Source: Pseudomonadota bacterium (GTDB taxonomy: Bacteria > Desulfobacterota > Syntrophia > Syntrophales > UBA5619). Taken from it: a stretch of DNA of 10,237 bases. Under the pieces are notes generated by a model. The model was not told where the DNA came from and did not search any database. It saw only the letters and a list, made by a program, of their open reading frames with translations. Within the stretch, counting starts at the first letter, position 1; every line of letters begins with the position of its first letter. A program made the translations under genes and the position numbers. The stretch covers positions 1 to 10,237 of the forward strand of contig JAHJQP010000004.1 of the NCBI GenBank assembly GCA_018819165.1. Direction: 5' to 3'. Shown here in pieces: positions 6,255 through 10,237 of this stretch.

Positions 6255-7223
6255 TTGCACGGGATCCTGACCATATACCGGAAGGAGATGGAGGACCACT
6301 TCAGCAGCATGCGGTTCCTCCTCATCGCGGCGCTGATCGTCATGATCGGGGTGATCATCGCCTCGATGGTCGGCATGTCCATGCAGGAGGAGCTCAGGGG
6401 TGTCGCCAAACCGACCTTCGTCTTCCTGATGCTGTTCACTTCGACGGGGAAGCTCTTCTCCTTCGTCCAGTTCATCGGCCTGCTGGGACCTCTGATCGGG
6501 ATCATCCTCGGTTTCGACGCGATCAACCGGGAGCGGAGCGGAAGGACGCTGAGCAAGCTGGTCTCCCAGCCGATCTACCGGGATGCGATCATCAACGCCA
6601 AGTTCCTGGCCGGCGTGACGATGATCGCGATCGTCATGGCTTCGCTCGTCCTGATCATCTCGGGTCTCGGCATCCGCCTGATCGGCGTGGTTCCCGGAGC
6701 GGAGGAAATCTGGCGGCTTCTGATCTACCTCGTCCTGAGCATCATATACATCTCGTTCTGGCTGGGGGCGGCGATCCTCTTCTCGGTGGTGTTCCGGAGC
6801 ACAGCGACCTCGGCCCTGGCGTCGCTCGCCGTTTGGATCTGCCTTTCTTTCTTTATCGGTCTCGGCGGCAGCTTCCTGGCGGATGCGGTCGCCCCCATTA
6901 ACCAGACGGCCGACATGGCGGAGGCGACCGACGCCTTCCTGAAAAACGCGGAGATCCAGCGGGTCGCCTCGCTCTTCTCCCCGATGACGCTCTACGGGGA
7001 TGCGACCTCGACGATCCTCGATCCGATGAGGAAGACGACCCGCGCCTTCGTCCTGATGGGCCCGCTGGAGAGGTTCTCGCTTTCCCGCTTCCAGAACCCG
7101 CTCCCCCTCGGGCAGAGCGTGGTGATCGTGGCGCCTTTTATGATATCGCTCATCGCGATCACCTTCGTCTGCTTCGGGATCTGCTATGCGGTCTTCATGA
7201 GGCAGGAGATTCGGTCGACGTAG
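6255..7223 (+). CDS. ABC-2 type permease, NosY-like
   Basis: This is a 322-residue membrane protein with about six predicted helices: near 21-41, 68-87, 116-143, 155-179, 185-205 and 289-314. The cytoplasmic coupling segment DAINRERSGRTLSKLVSQPIYRD, at about 88-110, is typical of ABC-2 permeases that pair with NosF-like ATPases, as is the start ILTIYRKEMEDHF. A large loop of about 80 residues between the last two helices probably faces the periplasm. Start choice: AAGGAGG (6241-6247) lies inside the end of the ATPase gene. TTG 6255 is 7 nt after it, ideal spacing, whereas GTG 6249, which overlaps the ATPase stop (GTGA), is only 1 nt away. TTG 6255 is therefore preferred. The substrate is unknown. 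The gene ends 9 bp before the stop of the convergent ccsB. Confidence 0.88.
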   Translation: MHGILTIYRKEMEDHFSSMRFLLIAALIVMIGVIIASMVGMSMQEELRGVAKPTFVFLMLFTSTGKLFSFVQFIGLLGPLIGIILGFDAINRERSGRTLSKLVSQPIYRDAIINAKFLAGVTMIAIVMASLVLIISGLGIRLIGVVPGAEEIWRLLIYLVLSIIYISFWLGAAILFSVVFRSTATSALASLAVWICLSFFIGLGGSFLADAVAPINQTADMAEATDAFLKNAEIQRVASLFSPMTLYGDATSTILDPMRKTTRAFVLMGPLERFSLSRFQNPLPLGQSVVIVAPFMISLIAITFVCFGICYAVFMRQEIRST

Positions 7224-7232
7224 ATATACCTT

Positions 7233-8075
7233 TTACCCGCCGTAGCTGTGGAGGCCGGAGAGCAGCAGGTTGACGCCGAGGTAACAGAAGATCGTCGCGC
7301 TGAAGCCGACGATCGAGAGCGCCGCCGCCTTCTTCCCCCGCCATCCCTTCGTGATCCTGGCATGCAGGTAGGCGGCATAGATCAGCCAGACGATCAGCGA
7401 CCAGGTCTCCTTGGGGTCCCAACTCCAGTACGTTCCCCAGGCCACATTCGCCCAGAATGCGCCGGTGATGATGCCGATCGTCAACAGAGGGAAGCCGATG
7501 GCGATGGTCTTGTAACCCACCTCGTCCAGCAGGTCCGACGCCGGCAGATAGTTCAACAAGCCGCCCGGATTTTTTGCCGGCCTGTTCTCGGCCTTCACCT
7601 TGAACAAATAGAGGAAACTGACGCCGAACGACACGGCAAATGCCGCATATCCCACGAAGCAGGTGACGACGTGGGAGATCAGCCAGTTGCTCTGCAGGGC
7701 GGGAACCAGGGGCTGGATCTCGTTGGGGTTCATCGAGGCGTAGGCCATGATGATAAACGGGAAAGGGGTCACAAAGGCCCCCGTCGTCTTGATTCCGAAT
7801 TTCCTTTCCATAAGCAGATAAACGATCGCGATCGTCCAGGCGAAAAAAACAAGGGATTCGTAAAGATTTGTCAGCGGCGCCCTGCCGATCCCCATCTGGT
7901 AGGATTCGTACCATCTTAAGGATATCGCAGCGGTCTCTATAATGACCCCCGCCAGCAGCGTAAACGTGGCGACCTTCCCCAGGGTTTCAGACCTGAAGGC
8001 GAGATAGGAGACATACAGCACCATGGAAAAAAAATAGACGAATATGGATATCCCGAAAAGCAGTGAATTGGTCAT
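7233..8075 (-). CDS. ccsB: Cytochrome c biogenesis protein CcsB (CcsA/ResC family), heme handling
   Basis: This 280-residue integral membrane protein has about eight predicted helices. Its WWD domain, WANVAWGTYWSWDPKETWSL (208-227), binds heme at the outer face of the membrane in system II cytochrome c maturation. Flanking histidines suited to heme ligation are His135 (WLISHVV), His238 (AYLHAR) and His276 (LSGLHSYG). With ResB it moves heme across the membrane and joins it to CxxCH motifs of apocytochromes. The ATG (8073-8075) overlaps the resB stop by 4 bp (ATGA), with AAGGAGG (minus strand, 8083-8089) 7 nt upstream, so the two are translationally coupled. The length is close to that of short bacterial CcsA/CcsB proteins. 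It converges on the ABC permease gene with 9 bp between and no visible terminator. Confidence 0.95.
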   Translation of the reverse strand: MTNSLLFGISIFVYFFSMVLYVSYLAFRSETLGKVATFTLLAGVIIETAAISLRWYESYQMGIGRAPLTNLYESLVFFAWTIAIVYLLMERKFGIKTTGAFVTPFPFIIMAYASMNPNEIQPLVPALQSNWLISHVVTCFVGYAAFAVSFGVSFLYLFKVKAENRPAKNPGGLLNYLPASDLLDEVGYKTIAIGFPLLTIGIITGAFWANVAWGTYWSWDPKETWSLIVWLIYAAYLHARITKGWRGKKAAALSIVGFSATIFCYLGVNLLLSGLHSYGG

Positions 8076-9454
8076 GAAGAAACCTCCTTGAAACTGCCAA
8101 CCATGCGATCCACTTCAGAGGCAAAGGCGTGTTTATTTTTATTTGCCATTCCGCCGGCGGTCACCTCCACCCGGCCCTTCTTATCTTTTCCTATCCTGAT
8201 CCAAAACTTTTTGTGCGACATAAAAAAGGCCATCATGATGCCTGCCACCAGCATAATGCAGCCAGTCCATACCACCCAGACGCCGGGATCCTTGTTGACC
8301 TGCAATCCCGTATATTTTCTTAACTTGACGCCTTTTACCTCGAAGGAATAAGCCCCATAGCGGTTCATTTCGGGCCGTGTCTCCGAAATCCATATCCCGC
8401 TGGGCGGTGCGCCCTGGCTGTAGAGATTGACCCCGACTACCGGACCCGCTTCAGAACCATCGGAGAGATTAAAGCGTTCCCGATAATCGGCAACCTCGAT
8501 CCTGGTATCACCGCCGGGGATATCCACCCGCTTCCCAAAGGGGGCGGACACATTGCCCAGGGGGACGTCATCCTTGCCCCTGATCTCGAAGGTCACGGTG
8601 TCGGGAAGCATCCCGTAACTCGACTGGTAGAAGGTAATCCCCTCGTAACTCAAGGGATCGTTAACGCGGATTGTTTTCCTGATCACTTCTTTCCCGTCCC
8701 TGATGACGGAAAGATCGCTCCGGTAATCTTTCGGGGCGCCGTTTGGGTAAAAATCGACATTAAAGGAATTGCACTTCACACTGAAATTCAACCCCTTGTT
8801 TTCGCCTTGTCGGGCTTGGACAGAGGAGATCAGCTCCCCTTCATTTATATTCACATACCCCTTGAACCCGAACAGGGACCCGGCTATGGCGCCAATGAAA
8901 ATTACCAGAACGCTCAGATGCGTTAAAAAAAAGGCAAGCCGGGTGTATTTCCCCTTTTCATAAAAGAAATGTCTCGCATTTTCCGCCTCCGTCACCACGG
9001 GACGGGCGGGGAAGTTCTTCCCCGCTATGGCCGTTACCCGGCTCTCCACCGTTTCGGCGGGAAGGCTGTATTTTATCTTAGCCAGATTTGTCAATCCCGC
9101 CTCAAGTTTTTCATCAAGAACGGCGCCCTGTTTCTTCATCCCCCTCATAATGAAGGGATAACGCTCCATCGTACAGGCGATGATGTTCAAAGCCAGCAAG
9201 GCAAGGCAGGCAGTGAACCACCAGCTGTGATACATGTCCAGCAAACCCAGTCTGCCGAACAGATCAACCGTTTCCGGTCTGAAGAAGCGGTAATATTCCT
9301 GGAGAGGCTTGTTCTGTTCGATGACGGTGCCGATCACGGATAGCACAGACAGAACGAGCAAAAGAGTAATAACCAGTTTGAGGGAGGTAAAAACCCCCCA
9401 TATCTTATCTACAAAATCGGCCCGCGTTTTCTCCCTCTTTAGGTCCTCCGCCAC
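8072..9454 (-). CDS. resB: Cytochrome c biogenesis protein ResB (Ccs1)
   Basis: This 460-residue ResB-domain protein is the second half of the system II cytochrome c synthase. Predicted helices are at about 24-44, 77-96, 174-194 and 392-412, with a large periplasmic domain between the third and fourth (about 197-390). Conserved features include FTSLKLVITLLLVLSVLSVIGT at the N-terminus, His179 in the third helix, the NDPLSYEGITFYQSSYG segment (265-281), and YTGLQVNKDPGVWVVW (381-396) just before the last helix. It starts at GTG 9452-9454, preceded by the Shine-Dalgarno-like AAGGGGG on the minus strand (about 9460-9466); no ATG fits better. The TGA overlaps the ATG of ccsB. A cytoplasmic tail of about 45 residues follows the last helix. 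Base composition is less GC-rich than in the ABC operon. Confidence 0.94.
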   Translation of the reverse strand: MAEDLKREKTRADFVDKIWGVFTSLKLVITLLLVLSVLSVIGTVIEQNKPLQEYYRFFRPETVDLFGRLGLLDMYHSWWFTACLALLALNIIACTMERYPFIMRGMKKQGAVLDEKLEAGLTNLAKIKYSLPAETVESRVTAIAGKNFPARPVVTEAENARHFFYEKGKYTRLAFFLTHLSVLVIFIGAIAGSLFGFKGYVNINEGELISSVQARQGENKGLNFSVKCNSFNVDFYPNGAPKDYRSDLSVIRDGKEVIRKTIRVNDPLSYEGITFYQSSYGMLPDTVTFEIRGKDDVPLGNVSAPFGKRVDIPGGDTRIEVADYRERFNLSDGSEAGPVVGVNLYSQGAPPSGIWISETRPEMNRYGAYSFEVKGVKLRKYTGLQVNKDPGVWVVWTGCIMLVAGIMMAFFMSHKKFWIRIGKDKKGRVEVTAGGMANKNKHAFASEVDRMVGSFKEVSS

Positions 9455-9538
9455 TAAAACCCCCTTATGATAAATAATACTCCTAAAGCTCCTTAAAGCT
9501 CAGCAGCATTGGCTGCCGTACATCCGGGAAACGGAAAA

Positions 9539-9566
9539 TATTTATATACAAGTTGAGTCTTGTCAA
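9539..9566 (-). promoter_or_regulatory. Probable promoter of the resB-ccsB operon
   Basis: On the minus strand a perfect TTGACA (9561-9566) is followed by an AT-rich TATATAAATATT stretch (about 9538-9549). Boxes at 16-17 nt spacing (TAAATA or AAATAT) are weak, while the better TATAAA gives a spacing of only 14 nt, so the exact -10 is uncertain. The leader to the GTG at 9454 would be about 75 nt. Confidence 0.4.
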
Positions 9567-9589
9567 GGAAATAATGGCGGCGAATTATC

Positions 9590-9964
9590 TTGACACAAAA
9601 GCAGCACCTTCAGAAAGACGAACATCTTCTTGAAGTCTGCCGATACGTCGTTTTAAACCCTGTCCGCGCTGGGGTGGTCGCGCGAGTGGAGGATTGGATT
9701 TGGTCGAGCTACCGGGCGACAGCCGGATGGGAACCACCACATTCCTGCCTTACCACGGACTTGGTATTGGGACAATTCGGCGGGGAAAGGGTGAAAGCGG
9801 AAAAAGAATACCGGCAGTTTGTGCGGGAGAGAGTAGGGAAAGAATCGATCTGGTCAGGTGTTAAGGGTCAAGCCATTTTAGCAGGTTCTTCCTTCTTCTG
9901 GCAACCGGCAGCGGTGACCATAAATGTGGCAAGAAGGAAGTATGACAACGGTTTTCCACAATGA
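9590..9964 (+). pseudogene. Truncated REP-associated (IS200-like, Y1) transposase fragment
   Basis: The 124-codon frame contains the C-terminal half of a REP-associated tyrosine transposase (RAYT, TnpA-REP). The recognisable segments are QKDEHLLEVCRYVVLNPVRAG (about residues 8-28), EDWIWSSYRATAG (34-46), LTTDLVLGQFGG (54-65) and YRQFVREGVG-like YRQFVRERVG (74-83). The N-terminal part is missing, including the HUH metal-binding motif, so the product cannot act as a nuclease. Homology seems to begin near 9608 with no proper start codon or ribosome site, and to stop near 9880; the residues after GVKGQAIL do not look like the family and lie over an inverted repeat. It is therefore broken at both ends. 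RAYT genes normally have 150-250 residues and sit among REP palindromes. The plus-strand TTGACA at 9590-9595 is probably coincidental. Confidence 0.8.
9888..9940. repeat. 10-bp inverted repeat at the end of the transposase fragment
   Basis: CTTCCTTCTT (9888-9897) and AAGAAGGAAG (9931-9940) are perfect arms with a 33-nt centre that can fold partly itself (CCG-GCAG-CGG at 9905-9914). It starts just where the transposase homology ends. It may be a REP-like palindrome or the end of another element; only one copy is in the window. Confidence 0.45.
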
Positions 9965-9972
9965 TCCTCCTG

Positions 9973-10001
9973 TTGACTTTTAATTGCGGCGACCCTATTA
10001 T
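9973..10001 (+). promoter_or_regulatory. Sigma70-like promoter in the right-end accessory DNA
   Basis: TTGACT (9973-9978), a 17-nt spacer and TATTAT (9996-10001) match the consensus at five of six positions in each box. Transcription would start near 10008 and run rightward through the inverted repeat at 10117-10175 into the gene at 10175. No convincing gene lies in between. Confidence 0.5.
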
Positions 10002-10116
10002 GGAACCGAATTTCTTTTCAATATGAAAATTCTTCGCGGGCACTCTGGAATTAACCTCAGGAGTGGTAATTTTTTAGTAACGTTCAAAAGGTGGGGCAAA
10101 AAGTAAATTGAAAAAA

Positions 10117-10175
10117 TCACGGTCTCTCTTTAGGGTACGTTTTGAGAAACAAAAACCTTGAAGGAGAGACCGTGA
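10117..10175 (+). promoter_or_regulatory. Perfect 12-bp inverted repeat that ends on the start codon of the last gene
   Basis: TCACGGTCTCTC (10117-10128) and GAGAGACCGTGA (10164-10175) pair perfectly around a 35-nt loop. The right arm contains part of the Shine-Dalgarno (AAGGAGA, 10161-10167), the spacer and the A of the ATG. A transcript coming from upstream would fold so that translation is blocked. A weak internal promoter (TTGAAA 10108-10113, TAGGGT 10131-10136) would make a transcript without the left arm. Confidence 0.55.
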
Positions 10176-10237
10176 TGAAAAGATGTGTCAGTATAACATG
10201 TGATTTTGATCTGGCAATAGGAAAAGTGAATTTGAAC
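10175..10237 (+). CDS. Start of an unidentified gene, possibly a transposase
   Basis: An ATG at 10175 opens a frame that stays open to the end of the window and encodes MKRCVSITCDFDLAIGKVNL plus one further Asn. AAGGAGA at 10161-10167 lies 7 nt upstream, a good ribosome site, which makes this a real start. I do not recognise the family from 21 residues. The AT-rich surroundings, the neighbouring transposase remnant and the start codon placed in an inverted repeat suggest the left end of an insertion sequence, but no terminal repeat or target duplication can be shown because the right end is outside the window. Confidence 0.5.
   Translation, partial: MKRCVSITCDFDLAIGKVNLN

Noticed and set aside
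7195..7914. 239-codon frame on the minus strand in another phase of ccsB, and a 223-codon plus-strand frame (7248-7919)
   Set aside because: ccsB carries the WWD heme motif and a coupled start; the other frames are charged, with no membrane or domain pattern.
10049..10075. AT-rich hairpin followed by T-run (AATTAACC / GGTAATT)
   Set aside because: The stem has a bulge and only two GC pairs; too weak to call a terminator.
10023..10106. 27-codon frame MKILRGHSGINLRSGNFLVT... after the promoter at 9973-10001
   Set aside because: No ribosome site in the TTTCTTTTCAAT before the ATG, no homology recognised, and the length is easily chance in AT-rich DNA.
1..10237. CRISPR array, tRNA, rRNA, prophage, toxin-antitoxin or retron
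   Set aside because: No spaced direct repeats, no cloverleaf or rRNA signature, and no reverse transcriptase, integrase or paired small toxin genes were seen.

Overview
The window looks like chromosomal DNA of a Gram-negative anaerobe, most likely of the Desulfobacterota (delta-proteobacterial) group, possibly near Syntrophus/Syntrophales. This rests on the system II cytochrome c maturation pair (ResB/CcsB), a NEW3-domain protein next to a NosF/NosY-like ABC-2 transporter, a GNAT-deacetylase fusion, and strong Shine-Dalgarno sites. No rRNA, tRNA or long diagnostic marker is present, so the taxonomic guess is an inference of moderate to low confidence.

Layout. At 1-99 there is the tail of an unknown plus-strand gene. 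A small LapA-type membrane protein (162-386, minus) and a ClC-family anion channel (724-2103, plus) are transcribed divergently from two well-formed sigma70-like promoters (435-463 minus, 499-527 plus). The channel has a leader of about 190 nt with two stem-loops. A 274-bp intergenic stretch carries an unexplained minus-strand reading frame and a promoter. It leads to a 580-residue protein (2378-4120) that joins an N-terminal GNAT acetyltransferase to a complete zinc-dependent deacetylase. Next comes a three-gene operon (4278-7223): a secreted, membrane-anchored protein with three NEW3-like repeats, an ABC ATPase and an ABC-2 permease. Its promoter has a perfect inverted repeat over each of the -35 and -10 regions. 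The minus-strand ccsB (7233-8075) and resB (8072-9454) overlap by 4 bp, form a heme-delivery operon, and converge on the ABC operon with only 9 bp between.

The right end (about 9590-10237) is accessory DNA that looks degraded or mobile. It holds a truncated REP-associated (IS200-like) transposase, a 10-bp inverted repeat, a good promoter, and the start of an unknown gene whose ribosome-binding site and start codon lie in or beside a perfect 12-bp inverted repeat.

How the genes work together. Only two groups are clearly co-functional: the NEW3/ATPase/permease operon, and resB-ccsB, which delivers and attaches heme to periplasmic c-type cytochromes. The most notable items are the acetyltransferase-deacetylase fusion, the ClC protein that lacks both glutamates tied to gating and proton coupling, and the double-palindrome promoter of the ABC operon. 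I see no convincing wholly new defence or mobile system.
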